Positions 23,601 to 31,322 of a stretch of DNA of 64,000 bases are shown piece after piece. The stretch's first letter is position 1. Every line of letters begins with the position of its first letter. The notes beneath the pieces are model-generated. The model was given only the letters and a program-made list of their open reading frames with translations, was not told where the DNA came from and searched no databases. Location: positions 29,328,853 through 29,392,852 of the forward strand of contig OY755241.1 in the NCBI GenBank assembly GCA_963576725.1, given 5' to 3'. The translations under genes and the position numbers were made by a program. This stretch comes from Azorinus chamasolen (taxonomy: Eukaryota > Mollusca > Bivalvia > Cardiida > Solecurtidae).

Positions 23601-26600
23601 ATTAGAGGGGAGACATCCGTTTTTGTCACAAAAACCTCTAGTTTATAATAATATGGCCAAAGAACTATATGATTTATCGATCCCGTAGTGGATGTATTTT
23701 GGCAAGGAGTCACTATATTTTATAGTAAAATGGCGTGGGGGTCATATTACTGTATAATATATCGACCCCTGGTGGATGTATTTTGGCAAGGGAGTCACTA
23801 TATCTTAAAATAAAATGGCCTGGGGTCATAGTACTATGTGATTTATCGACCCCTTAGTGGATGTAATTTTGTAAGGGAGTCACTAAAAACGAGGAAATTA
23901 CTTAACCGGAGGGGGGGGGGGGGTCATTTTACTATATAGTAAATCGACCCCCGGTCGATCTTCTACGGGGGTCACTTTGTTATATGAGGGGTCAGAAATT
24001 TATATGTATGGGGATCATAGTACTACGACTCCCCCGGTTATAGTATTATGACCGGGGGGGTCATAGTACTATATAGTAATTCGAACCCCAGTTGATCTAG
24101 TACAGGGTCACTTTTCCTCATTACACCGGCTATGACGTTATGACGTAACTTGGCGTGACAACGTCATTGGGCGTAAATATGTCATTTGGCACCATGATGG
24201 CATTGCAACACTGCTGGAATATACTGGTAACTGTCTTTGACATTGCATCCGCCGGGTTTGACAGTCTTTAACCTTTGAATCCAAAAACTTTCTCTTAATT
24301 GACGCTGTTTCCTCTGCATTGTGTAACTTATCTAGGATGGCAAATGATGCATCTTTCTCAGAATGACCAGGTCTTCCAAAATGAGAAATTACTGTCAAAC
24401 CCGGCGGATGCAATGTCAAAGACAGTTACCAGTATATTCCAGCAGTATTGCAATGACATTATGGTGCCAAATGACAATTTTACGCCAAATGACGTTGTTA
24501 CGCCAAGTTAGATCATAACGTCATAATGACGTCATGTAATATAAACAAGTATATTATTGTGCTTAAATGCTAAACATGTAGTGAAGTTTTAATTGTAAAC
24601 GTGTTATTTCTTCAAAAGTCTACGTCCGAAATATTGAAAACAGAGTTATTTGTGTATAATGTTATCAAATTAATATTCCCTGCGGAATTAAACATAGTAT
24701 ACAATAATATATATAATATATAGAATATATAATATTACAGTATATTATATGATATAATACAATTGTACTGAACTGTATGTATTTGTAAGTATACTGTGGT
24801 CCCATTAAATAGTGCAGACCCTGGGCAGACGGACCATAAAGAAGCCGTCTGAAATTGGTCTGTTCCGTTTGCTATGGTGTTAAAAGGCTTATCTATTGAG
24901 TAAAAGGTTAACAGTAGCTATTGTAGTGGAAGGGGTCTTAAAGAGGAATTCCAGTAATTCCTGCATAACGGGAGCTGCCACTTTTGTCTTGACCAAAGTT
25001 GAACCACAGATAAAGGTACGAATTCAATAAACTGACCAGAGTTCCAAATGGCATGACGGACACGTGTGTAGCTCAAGCACAAATAGGACTTTAACTCTAA
25101 CAATTTAAATGATCACTTCGCAATTATTCTTTCGGCTATCGAAAGCCAATATATTTTACTACAAAATAAATATAATCTCATGACAGTAATTTATGCATTG
25201 TTATCAATCTAACAATGCTTTTCTAAAAAAAATTACGTATTTTCTGGGTCATTGACAAACGTTCGTGCACCCCGGTCTCACCCTATCACATCAATAACCT
25301 GGCGATTTGCAGTTCAAAAGATATTTTCATCTGTCCAAATTCTTAGGATAATTGGGGTACAGCACGTAGCAAACAAAACTGATGGCACAACCTGCCAGTG
25401 GTCTACAAAAATGCCTTTACCCTTTTATATACATGAATTTATTACCACATAAATATTCATGGACTAAAATGTTTAAAAGAGCCAATGAACTCGGGGGTTA
25501 TTGGCAATGGCGAACACTATAGAATATATGAGTGTATCTATATTATTCCAAAGCAAACACAAAACACCCTGTTCAGTCCTGCAAAGTATCAAAGGGCGAA
25601 TCCATTTTGTAAGTTTCTAATAAAGACCTTCTCTTACAGAATAATGTTAGTTTCAAAGAGACACCGAGTTACTCGACCTAACACGCACTCCCATGTGTTA
25701 TTAACCATTCGCTTGCTATTCACGTCAATATACCTACCTGTAAATAGTGAAGACCCAGATGAGACAGCTCCTGCAGGAGCTGTCTCATCAGGGTCTGCAC
25801 TATGTACAAGTTGATTGTGCAACCAATGCACTCCACAGCAGTGATTGCACATCGATATACTTTTACACAGTGAAAATATATGTAATTATACAACAGGGCG
25901 TGGGTAAAGGAGAAATGAGTTTTAAAATTCAAAAAGAGAATGGTTAAGTTTCAAATTCATTCTTGAGCTTGGAAGCTGTGTTATCAAAGGGGTTAAAGTC
26001 TTAATTTTTCTCGGCTGCATTTTAGTATAAATGTATGTGTATAGAATACTAACCTTTGAGGTCTGTGAAATATCCATTCCATCCGGGCGAAGATGTCAAC
26101 GAAAATTGACCATTTTCACTCGCAAACATCATTTTACATGTTTTGTTGTCTGAAAAAAGAATGTTGGAAGTCTTAGTTAACCCTATACCTGATACAGGCG
26201 AACTGTAACACCTCTGTAACAGAGTAGATCCAGATAAAACGGATTCAGTAGGAGACTTATGACCAGGGTCTGCTTTGTTCGTTAATGGTATCGTATAGAG
26301 TTTATTCTAATATTTTGCCATAGTCAAAGTTCGAAGTTACGTTTGCAATGGGTTTCGATCAAGATAAGACGCTGGGATGGTTGGTACTTCATCGGGCCCA
26401 ACACATAGTCCCTACAAATTGCATTTGCATATTAAACCTTATGACTCTATCTGCCACTTGACTCGCATTTAAAATTAGCTTGGAATCAGATGGTATTTCA
26501 AATAACTCGTCTTATCAGGATCTAACCCTTTCGGCGCCAAATTTCTAATTATCGTCTGCAATTCATTTTAGAATTTCCTTCATTTTTCTTCTCGCAAATG

Positions 26601-27198
26601 GTTCGTTACACTGTTTGAGTACAGTAAAACCTCTCTACAACGGCCACTAAATTACATCAAATATTTTGTGTTAAAGGCAGGTGGCTGTTTAAAGCAAGGT
26701 GAAAGTAAAACAGAACGTTCCCATAGGCCACCTGCCCTACATACCAACTAATTAACACAATTTAGTGGCCGTTATAGAGAGGTTGTACTGTAGTTACATA
26801 TTCACTCATTGCCACAAGTCCTGTAGGTCACTTTCCGGTGACTTCGGCAATGAATTAGTTAACTGATTAGTATTCGTGAATTAAAAACATGCACGGTTCT
26901 TTTGTTTACAACTAATGCTCTGACCAATATGCATATTATTTGCGTCAACACCGTATGCAATGCCCCAAATACCTTTGTTTTCAAACGTACCTGCATTATA
27001 ATTTACCGCTGTGCAGTTAGGATGCTGTTCACACGCAAGGCAGCACTTGTAGTCTTTGTCAGTATTACGAATCATTTGCCAACTTCCCTCTACTTGAGTT
27101 CCTTTAATGGCAAAATACTTTCCGAATGTTGATGCGTCTGCAGTAAACATCATTGCAAATAACAATGTATTTGTTCCCAAGAAATAGCTCAACGCCAT
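10669..27198 (-). CDS. Secreted PAN/Apple-fucolectin protein (four exons)
   Basis: Joined exons 27198-26991, 26149-26054, 19288-19070 and 10913-10669 give 255 residues. Residues 1-22 are a signal peptide (hydrophobic LLFAMMFTADA). Residues 24-101 form a PAN/Apple-like module (C52, C53, C56, C62, C74; ends GWNGYFTDLK). Residues 103-255 form a fucolectin-type (FTP) domain: AIDGNTDG at 127-134, SCSHT at 140-144, HWWMVDF at 150-156, NRID at 169-172, ERLQG at 183-187, C206, C225 and the closing LCEVQV. In eel agglutinin His52, Arg79 and Arg86 bind fucose; here H143 and R170 keep the 27-residue spacing, and R184 is displaced by about seven residues. The expected role is an extracellular carbohydrate-binding (pattern-recognition) protein. 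Introns have GT/AG ends and all are phase 1. The start has a favourable context (AAAGATGG). Domain identities are firm; sugar binding is inferred. No poly(A) signal was found close to the stop. Confidence 0.85.
11010..11205 (+). repeat. LINE 3' end remnant
   Basis: The phrase CTCATGGGCCGATGGCCTTA is followed by TTGAATAAAG and a TA run. This resembles a retrotransposon tail with poly(A)-like signal and simple-repeat end. GTCAGTTGTAGTTTT-like units repeat three times before it. No coding sequence remains. Confidence 0.5.
11206..12529. other. Lectin intron 3, no recognisable gene
   Basis: A purine-rich stretch (GAGAAGGAAGAAAAAGAG) lies near 11390-11450. An inverted GGAGAGACC...GGTCTCTCC occurs at 11541-11566. 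Frames of 60-70 codons at 11527-11748 and 12271-12477 match nothing known to me. Confidence 0.45.
12530..12622 (+). repeat. Retrotransposon tail remnant
   Basis: CCCGAGAGGGTCCATGG, then GTAAATAAAACCTG and a pentamer run (TTCTATTCTATTCTA). The signal-plus-pentamer form is like the tail of the LINE ending at 54054 (TCTGTTCTGTTCTGTT). Confidence 0.45.
12744..12970 (+). repeat. Family G repeat
   Basis: Opens TGAGGTTGGGCGCCCATAAA. Contains CAGTGACTTTTGTCACTGAC (a small palindrome) and CGTTCCAAGGCGGTACTTCC, and ends near CATGACTCATTTTTGTAC. Nearly the same text recurs at 14440-14667, 48063-48300 (reverse), 56683-56870 (reverse) and 57840-58075. Short open frames across it are by-products. Confidence 0.8.
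12971..14204. other. Lectin intron 3, unidentified repeat-like DNA
   Basis: Contains GTAAAAATAAAATGTAAAGC near 13728, a poly(A)-signal-like end, and a 107-codon plus frame (13246-13569) with no recognised motif. A retroelement end such as a solo LTR is possible, but I could not find matching target duplications. Confidence 0.35.
14205..14667 (+). repeat. Family G repeat, long form
   Basis: The upstream half, from TTGTCGTACCCTTTATAAC to GGGATACGTTTATTTACAC, is shared with 57627-57820. The downstream half is the common 230-bp family G core. It directly precedes the LINE remnant. Confidence 0.75.
14998..17010 (+). pseudogene. LINE ORF2 (endonuclease/reverse transcriptase), broken
   Basis: The frame changes several times (14998-15318, 15315-15974, 15862-16254, 16263-16529, 16766-17010). 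Between the finger-region PIPTWLLKLS (about 16085) and the catalytic YADD box (about 16160) nearly the whole polymerase palm is missing, an internal deletion of roughly 150 codons judged from family length. It cannot encode an active enzyme. Confidence 0.8.
17019..17400 (+). repeat. Tandem repeats in the LINE 3' region
   Basis: There are two successive arrays. Three units of about 73 bp carry GGAATGGCTTTCAGCCAACC. Three units of about 70 bp carry GATATTGATGAGCATGGC and GTCAACTTGTCTGTATCA. They follow the LINE coding remnant and precede its tail. Confidence 0.8.
17641..17705 (+). repeat. TAA microsatellite (LINE tail)
   Basis: A run of TAA triplets with one GAT interruption, directly after GGGCGCTATATAAATG. 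This is the expected terminal simple repeat of an L2/CR1-like LINE. Confidence 0.85.
17706..18050. repeat. Diverged tandem repeat, likely tandem-core element fragment
   Basis: Two copies of TTTATGATAAAGCACCATG and GAGAAACCGCTCGGAAAC lie about 170 bp apart. They are followed by CGACCGACCGACTGACTGAC and a hairpin-like AAACTTTGTTTGTGGG. It resembles the other 150-170 bp core elements but is truncated. Confidence 0.5.
18097..18190. mobile_element. Family B MITE remnant
   Basis: Hairpin core GCAGACCCTGACCAGACGG with its imperfect complement, ending GTAAAGGGTT. The left terminus is lost. Confidence 0.55.
18198..18325. mobile_element. Family J palindromic element with CCAAT boxes
   Basis: Two direct copies of TTTTGATTGGTCAGATTTGA face an inverted copy (CTGGCCAATCAAAAAC), and the end reads CTCAGACTCAACTAAAAG. 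A more complete copy is at 59827-59990. Confidence 0.7.
18678..18795. mobile_element. Family D MITE, truncated
   Basis: TTAAGCCATTACCTCATAGG to GAAAAGGAAAATATTAGAAT matches the left third of family D. The hairpin and right end are missing. Confidence 0.6.
18868..18945. mobile_element. Family A hairpin predating the duplication
   Basis: CAGTCTGGATCCTGATGAG and its partial complement. The same hairpin lies at the same distance from lectin exon 3 in the pseudogene copy (about 55130-55205), so it was present before the duplication. Confidence 0.7.
19070..19288 (-). CDS. Lectin gene exon 3: N-terminal half of fucolectin domain
   Basis: The acceptor is TTGAATTTCAG, just before ATGTCAATCC. The chosen donor GGAA/GTATGT is the only good one that keeps phase 1 with exon 4. 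The exon carries the AIDGNTDG and HWWMVDF blocks, the putative ligand His (SCSHT) and NRID. Downstream reading in the same frame continues open to 18963 but leaves the family pattern, which supports splicing here. Confidence 0.87.
19521..19776. repeat. Direct repeat, 150-bp period, next to the large inverted array
   Basis: Two units share AACATG, TTATTGTTAGTTTAAA, TAGATTTAGAAAAAACAG and AAGTTGAAATCTTTTTT, and both end in CGGTCCGG. In the first unit CCGG is followed by CTTTTGTC; in the second it is followed by the start of the large array element. Confidence 0.75.
21247..22178. mobile_element. Helitron-like tandem-core element nested in the array
   Basis: The left end is a CCCCCCACAAC...GTTGT...GGGGGG hairpin with a long G run, then GTCCGTCTGTCCGTCC. 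The core has about three units of 130-160 bp with GAGTTATTGCCCTTGAACTT and GATATTAACTTTATATTTGG. The right end is a small hairpin (GTTAGCCTTTGGCTTAC), then AGTTCTAG before host TTTATAG. Hairpin plus CTRR followed by T is the Helitron 3' signature. Class assignment is inference. Confidence 0.65.
22530..23644. mobile_element. Second Helitron-like tandem-core element nested in the array
   Basis: The left hairpin is CCCCCCATATTTATATGGGGG, then GTCTGTCTGTCTGTCC. The core holds six units of about 155 bp with CGATAACTCCTATATGGC, GGTCCATAACTCTGGCTTC and GGAGTTATTGCCCCTTG (near 22730, 22880, 23042, 23196, 23351, 23495). The right end is the perfect hairpin GTTTTTGTCACAAAAAC, then CTCTAG before host TTTATA. 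Long minus-strand frames here (up to 212 codons) are translations of the repeat. Confidence 0.7.
24131..24525. mobile_element. Foldback element with 135-bp arms and CRE-like sites
   Basis: Left arm 24131-24265 and right arm 24391-24525 are near-perfect complements around a 125-bp spacer. Termini are TATGACGTTATGA and TCATAACGTCATA. TGACGT motifs recur, and TGACGTCA follows at about 24527-24534. It begins one base after the right CCGG of the large array element. The spacer has an open minus frame (HSEKDASFAILDKLHNAEE) that I cannot assign. Confidence 0.8.
24791..25700. other. Lectin intron 2, mostly unassigned
   Basis: A family B hairpin remnant lies at 24805-24885 (GTGCAGACCCTGGGCAGACG). The rest, including 25100-25650, shows no exon or repeat that I recognise. 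Confidence 0.45.
25701..25946. mobile_element. Family C TTAA MITE, full length
   Basis: TTAACCATTCGCTTGC at the left and GAGAATGGTTAA at the right. The central hairpin is CAGCTCCTGCAGGAGCTG. It includes ACTCCACAGCAGTGATTGC. TTAA stands at both ends. Confidence 0.88.
26054..26149 (-). CDS. Lectin gene exon 2: second half of PAN domain
   Basis: A 96-nt exon with acceptor TTTTTTCAG and donor AAAG/GTTAGT. It completes an Asp codon with exon 1 and encodes NKTCKMMFASENGQF and SPGWNGYFTDLK-type sequence. Both junctions are phase 1. It is too short to stand out as an ORF; the splice sites and PAN fit identify it. Confidence 0.88.
26178..26300. mobile_element. Family B-like MITE remnant
   Basis: TTAACCCTATACCTG followed by a degraded hairpin (GTAGATCCAGATAAAACGG and GACCAGGGTCTGCTTTG). 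It begins about 30 bp upstream (minus strand sense) of lectin exon 2. Confidence 0.5.
26622..26790. mobile_element. Family E pogo/Tigger-like MITE
   Basis: CAGTAAAACCTCTCTACAAC to GTTATAGAGAGGTTGTACTG, flanked by TA on both sides. It lies in lectin intron 1, about 200 bp from the exon 1 donor. Confidence 0.85.
26991..27198 (-). CDS. Lectin gene exon 1: signal peptide and first half of PAN domain
   Basis: The ATG is at 27198-27196. The exon encodes residues 1-69 plus one base. It ends at a strong donor, GCAG/GTACGT. The spaced cysteines KCCLACEQHPNC match PAN/Apple modules. The frame also runs open into the intron, but the continuation there lacks the next PAN cysteine, which exon 2 supplies. 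Confidence 0.88.
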
Positions 27199-28030
27199 CT
27201 TTCTTCACTGGCCGTTCTTCTAATCCTACAAGGATTCACGATGACAGAAATGAAATATGAATGCCTTATGAGTCTCTCAAACCAATGACACTAATTTGAT
27301 AATACAAGTGTATACTAGAGCAGTAAATCGGTTTATTCGGTATACATGTAATAAATTCTGAATGCAGGTGATCCCCCGAGAGCAAAAATTGTAACACAAA
27401 AAGAGAAAATTTTCAGAACAAGAAGTACTGAAATTAATGCTCTCGAAGGATCAGTTTTACACTGGAGAATGTTGAACATTGCCCAACATTTCAATGAACG
27501 ACTGGTTGGCTCTGCGACCTGTCTATCGACGTATTTTATTCGAAACAGTGAAGCTTCAATGAGCATATTATTGATTTATTAATATCCTGTTCAGCAATAT
27601 TCACGAATATGTTCCATTAAATAACGGTTTTGCAGTTTTGAGATCCCAATGCTAGAGTACATGAAAAACAAAATTAACACACGGTCCTTGCTGTTTCAAT
27701 GTGTATATGTACTGCATTGTAACAACGCATTTTGAAACAAATGCGCAGATTGAAAAGAAATTTCAAATGTGTATTTTCTTCATAGTGCGCTGTACAACGG
27801 GACCATCTTAGCACATTTGAAAGCAACAACAACAATATTGACCATTTGACGCATTATGATTTTTAATACATTTTCATCCATAGAAGCAGTAATAGTAGTA
27901 CTGGTAGATCTAGTCATTGTACCATTTGACGAAAACACTAGAAATGAACAAGTTCATGTATTTAAAGCAGTTGCAGTATAGTAATAGCAGTCGTCTAGGC
28001 GAATAGCAGAAAATGCATCCCGCTGATCCG
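27199..28030. other. Presumed 5' flank of the lectin gene
   Basis: Upstream of the lectin start codon on the minus strand. It should contain the promoter and 5' UTR, but I see no convincing TATA box or upstream exon. A family H fragment with an internal deletion lies at about 27350-27460 (GGTGATCCCCCGAGAGC joined to TTCAGAACAAGAAGTACTG). The remainder looks unique. Confidence 0.45.
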
Positions 28031-28130
28031 TTAACCCATTCCCTCATATTGAGGACTTTTGGCGACTCGGTAGAAGTCACTTTGTGAAACCATTGTAACA
28101 AATAGAGCATTTGCTCATATAGGAGTTTAT
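28031..28130. mobile_element. Family D MITE, truncated
   Basis: TTAACCCATTCCCTCATATTG to GAGCATTTGCTCATATAGG. One terminus and one hairpin arm remain. Confidence 0.65.
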
Positions 28131-28257
28131 ATAATAATGTCATAGGTAGGACACGTATGTCCGACTAGGGGAGACAACGTTGAAGCGAGGCTTGTCGAGT
28201 TTTGACCGCTTTATCTCCAAGTTGGATAAAGATTATATTGACATAGTATTCAATATA

Positions 28258-28460
28258 CAGGTGAACTGTTCGATATCTCGAATTCAGAATGCTCAAACTT
28301 CTGGATAACTCGAAGTAAACATTCGGTCCTTTTAAACTTTACACTACGGAGTTGTTCTAAATTATATCACTACGCACATCTACAAACTCAAGTGACAGCT
28401 TAATGTTTTCAACATTACTTTAGACATGCATTAAGTTGTGAACTTGATGACAGGCCGAGG
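28258..28460. mobile_element. Family F MITE, left part (split by family G)
   Basis: Starts GAACTGTTCGATATCTCGAA and runs to CATTAAGTTGTGAACTTGATG. The continuation AATCGAATAACTCGAAC to TTCGAGATATCAAAG is at 29062-29135. Much of the 600 bp between is a family G copy, placed later. Matches 2540-2845. Confidence 0.6.
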
Positions 28461-28624
28461 ATAGTACTCTATGATGGTATACTCTTAAACTTGGATACAG
28501 GATGAGCTTACCAGATTCATGTATTACTTTTTCCCTGTCGTGCCCTTAACGGCTTACCTGCAGATGCTCTGACTTCAGCAAAGTCATTGAGTACATATTT
28601 GACGGATTGTCACAGTTATTATGC

Positions 28625-29045
28625 TATGTTTTACATGTGTCCTGTGTTCACCGTCGTCTATGTTGTGGGTAAGTCCAGCGGGGATACCTTTATTTACAAT
28701 ATTTGTAAAGCTAGGGTGACTTTGAGAGAAGTGTGAGGTTAGGACGTCCGTAAACCGGTTTAAACCCCCAGTGGTGTTTTTGCTACTGACCGTGCCAAGG
28801 CGGTACTCTCTTTGTCACCCTTCATTTTGTTTGCCTTGCGTCTTTGTGCTTGTGATTTGTTCATGTGTGGAACGTTTGTCTCTGGTTCTTGTGTGTCTTT
28901 TGGTGTTTTCTTTGTTCATTTCGTGTGTGTGTGTGCGTTTGGGTGTGTGGTTGTGTGTGTGTGTGTGTCATGCTGTCTATCGGTGTTTTGGTGGTGGTTG
29001 CGTCTTGCATGTGGCTTTGCCTGCTTGATTTTACTACTTTTCCAT
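28625..29045 (+). repeat. Family G repeat, second subtype
   Basis: Contains GCGGGGATACCTTTATTTAC, GGACGTCCGTAAACCGG, CTACTGACCGTGCCAAGGCG, a GTGTGTG run and GATTTTACTACTTTTCCATTG. The same subtype is at 57310-57625. Overlapping cysteine-rich open frames here are simple-repeat artefacts. Confidence 0.75.
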
Positions 29046-29187
29046 TGAGATATTCTTCATATTTGAAATCGAATAACTCGAACTAATACTATCTCGAAGT
29101 AATTTGTATGATCCCCTGAAGTTCGAGATATCAAAGTTTAACTACACCACGTCACTCAGATTCAAACATGACAATTTGATCATTTAT

Positions 29188-29638
29188 TTAACCATTCTCT
29201 TGCTGAATTTTAAAATACATTTCTCCTTCTTTACCCTGCCTTGTTGTATAATTACATTTATCTTTACCGTGTACAAGTATTTCGCTGTGCAATCACTGCT
29301 GTGGAGTGCACTGGTTGCACAATCAACTTGTACAATCTGATCCTTCGAGATCATGAATTTCAGTACTTCTTGTTCTGAAAATTGAATACCGCTTAAGCCG
29401 GTGCTAGGGGGCGTGAGCAGTGTTGCACTTTCAATTACTGTTCATGAACAGACTCAATAAAACCGAGTCTGCAATTTTCTCTTTTTTTGTTGCAATTTTT
29501 GCTCTCGGGGGATCACCTCCCTTCATAAATTGTAAATAGTACAAACCCTCATGAGACTGCTCCTGCAGGAGCTGTCTCATCTGGGTCTTCACTATTTACA
29601 GGTAGGTATATTGACGCGAATAGCAAGCGAAGGGTTAA
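29188..29638. mobile_element. Family C TTAA MITE interrupted by a family H repeat
   Basis: TTAA lies at 29188-29191 and 29635-29638. The MITE halves (CAATCAACTTGTA ending at about 29334, and GTAAATAGTAC from about 29530) are separated by a 195-bp family H unit (29335-29528), so H inserted into C. The hairpin CTCCTGCAGGAGC is intact. Confidence 0.8.
29335..29528 (+). repeat. Family H repeat
   Basis: CTGATCCTTCGAGATCATG, then GCCGGTGCTAGGGGGCGTG, AGACTCAATAAAACCGAGTC and GGGGGATCACCTCCCTTC. Reverse copies are at 46286-46478 and 46565-46693; partial ones are at 27350-27460 and 47960-48062. SINE-sized, but I see no convincing A and B boxes. Confidence 0.75.
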
Positions 29639-29917
29639 TTTGATATTGCTATAAATGAAAACGTAGTAAAGCCACTCACAAGACACAACCATCACCAAAA
29701 CATCGACAAGAAGCAAGTAACACACACCACATATATAGACATACACATGAGAAAAAAACGTTTAACAAACAACACACGCACATTCACCCGTAAAAGCAGG
29801 TGTATGCAAGTTGTTGAGACAGAAAACTGTTATATGATAGTATTAATTAACACTAAAACAGAACAGAATTAAATTAAAATATTATTATGTAATTATGTAA
29901 TAATATTATTATATTAA

Positions 29918-31274
29918 ACAAGATGTGTTTGTGAAACACTACGCCCCCTCGATATGATATTTGACGCTGAAGGATGACCTTGACCTTCACATGTCACCCC
30001 TCAAACTGTGGGGCTTCATGAGATACACATGCATACCAGTATCAAGGCTGTATATCTACTGGTTCAAACGTTATGGCCAATGTTAATGACCTTTAAAGAT
30101 GACCTTGACATGTCACCCCCAAACTGTGCAGCTTCATGAGATACACATGCATACCAAATGTCAAGACTCAATCTCTATTGGTTCAAAAGTTATGCCCAAT
30201 TTGAAGTTGGTGACCTTTGACCCTGAAGGATGACATTGACCTTGACATGTTACCCCCAAACTGTGCAGCTTATGAGATACACATGTATACCAAATGTCAA
30301 GTCTCTATCTCTACTGGTTCAAAAGTTATGGCCAATGTTAAAGTCGGTGATTTGACCCATATGTTTGACCTCTGACCTTTAGGGATGACCTTGACCTTGA
30401 TATGTCACACCTCAAAATGTGCGGCTTTATGAGATACATGTGCATGCCAAATATCAAGTCTCTATCTGTACTGGTTCAAACTCATGACCAATGTTAATGT
30501 TACAGACAAACAAATAGACAATTTGACCTTTGACCCTGAAGAATGACATTGACATGTCACCCCTCAAAATGTGCAGCTTCATGAGATGCACAAGCATGCC
30601 ACATATCAAGTCTCTATCTCTACTGGTCCAAAAGTCATGGCCAATGTTAAAGTCAGTGATTTGCCAATATATTTTACCTCTGACCTTGACCTTGACATGT
30701 CACACCTCAAAATGTGCGACTTTATAAGATACATATGCATGCCAAATATCAAGTCACTAGCTGTACTGGCTCAAAAGTTATGACCAAAGTTAAAGTTACA
30801 GACAAAGGAACAGACAATTTGACATTTGACCCTGAAGGATGACATTGATCTTGACATGTTACCCCTCAAAATGTACAGCTTTATGAGATACACAAACATG
30901 CCAAATATCAAGTCTCTATATGTGCAGGTCCAAAAGTTATGGCCAATGTTAAAGTCGGTGATCTGACCCATATATTTGACCTCTGACCTTGAAGGATGGC
31001 CTTGACCTTGACATGTCACCCCTCAAATTTTTCGGCTTTATGAGATACATATGCATGCCAAATATCAAGTCTCTATCTGTACTGGGTCAAAAGTTATGAC
31101 CAATGTTAAGGTTGCGTTAAAGTTACAGCCAAAAAACACAATTTGACCTTTGACCCTGAAGGATGACAAAAGTTATGACCAATCTTAAAGTTGCTGACAA
31201 ACAGACAAACGGACAAACAGACATGGCATAAACAATATGCCCCCCCCCCCCAGATTTGATCTGGGGGCATAAAC
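29918..31274 (+). mobile_element. Tandem-core element (pearl/Helitron-associated type)
   Basis: Left end ACAAGA plus hairpin GTGTTTGTGAAACAC. Eight core units of about 126-162 bp follow, marked by TGACATGTCACCCCTCAAA and ATCAAGTCTCTATCTGTACT (near 29987, 30107, 30243, 30398, 30550, 30690, 30852, 31009). The 3' hairpin CCCCCAGATTTGATCTGGGG (31247-31267) is followed by CATAAAC. The plan matches 3521-4537, including the identical first six bases. Confidence 0.8.
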
Positions 31275-31322
31275 ATTGAATCGCAGACCTATACCCTATC
31301 AGTGTAGTCAGGTTCGGTAGTA

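Larger units (their letters stand above)
19777..24125. mobile_element. 4.35-kb foldback element made of inverted ~88-bp unit arrays
   Basis: The terminal inverted repeat is TGTAATGAGGAAAAGTGACC, read inward from both ends, with CCGG immediately outside (19773-19776, 24126-24129). The left arm (to about 20715) has roughly ten units of the form CATTTTACTATAAAATATAG + TGACTCCCTTGCCAAAATAC + GGGTCGATATATTATATAG. The right arm has the same units in the opposite sense, interrupted by insertions at 21247-22178 and 22530-23644. No transposase is visible. It sits in intron 2 of the lectin gene and is absent from the paralogous intron. Confidence 0.8.
3235..24790. repeat. Segmental duplication, unit 1
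   Basis: This block is collinear with 46110-55915 in the same orientation, apart from transposon insertions and deletions. Matching landmarks are GTCACGTTAACTCGACC (3474 and 46143), GGTTCGAGTTTGAAA (4915 and 46967), the minisatellite (6655 and 47235), CTATGCAGCTTCAGC (8618 and 49515), GTGAACAACTACTA (9252 and 54103), lectin exons 4 and 3, and GATATAATACAATTGTAC (24750 and 55873). Divergence is substantial, so the duplication is old. The edges are approximate. Weaker matches of 2540-3230 to 28258-29880 suggest the block starts further left. Confidence 0.85.

Noticed and set aside
29918..31274. CRISPR-like array of regularly spaced repeats
   Set aside because: The units are contiguous, 126-162 bp, diverged throughout, and have no short identical repeats with unique spacers. 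The genome is eukaryotic.
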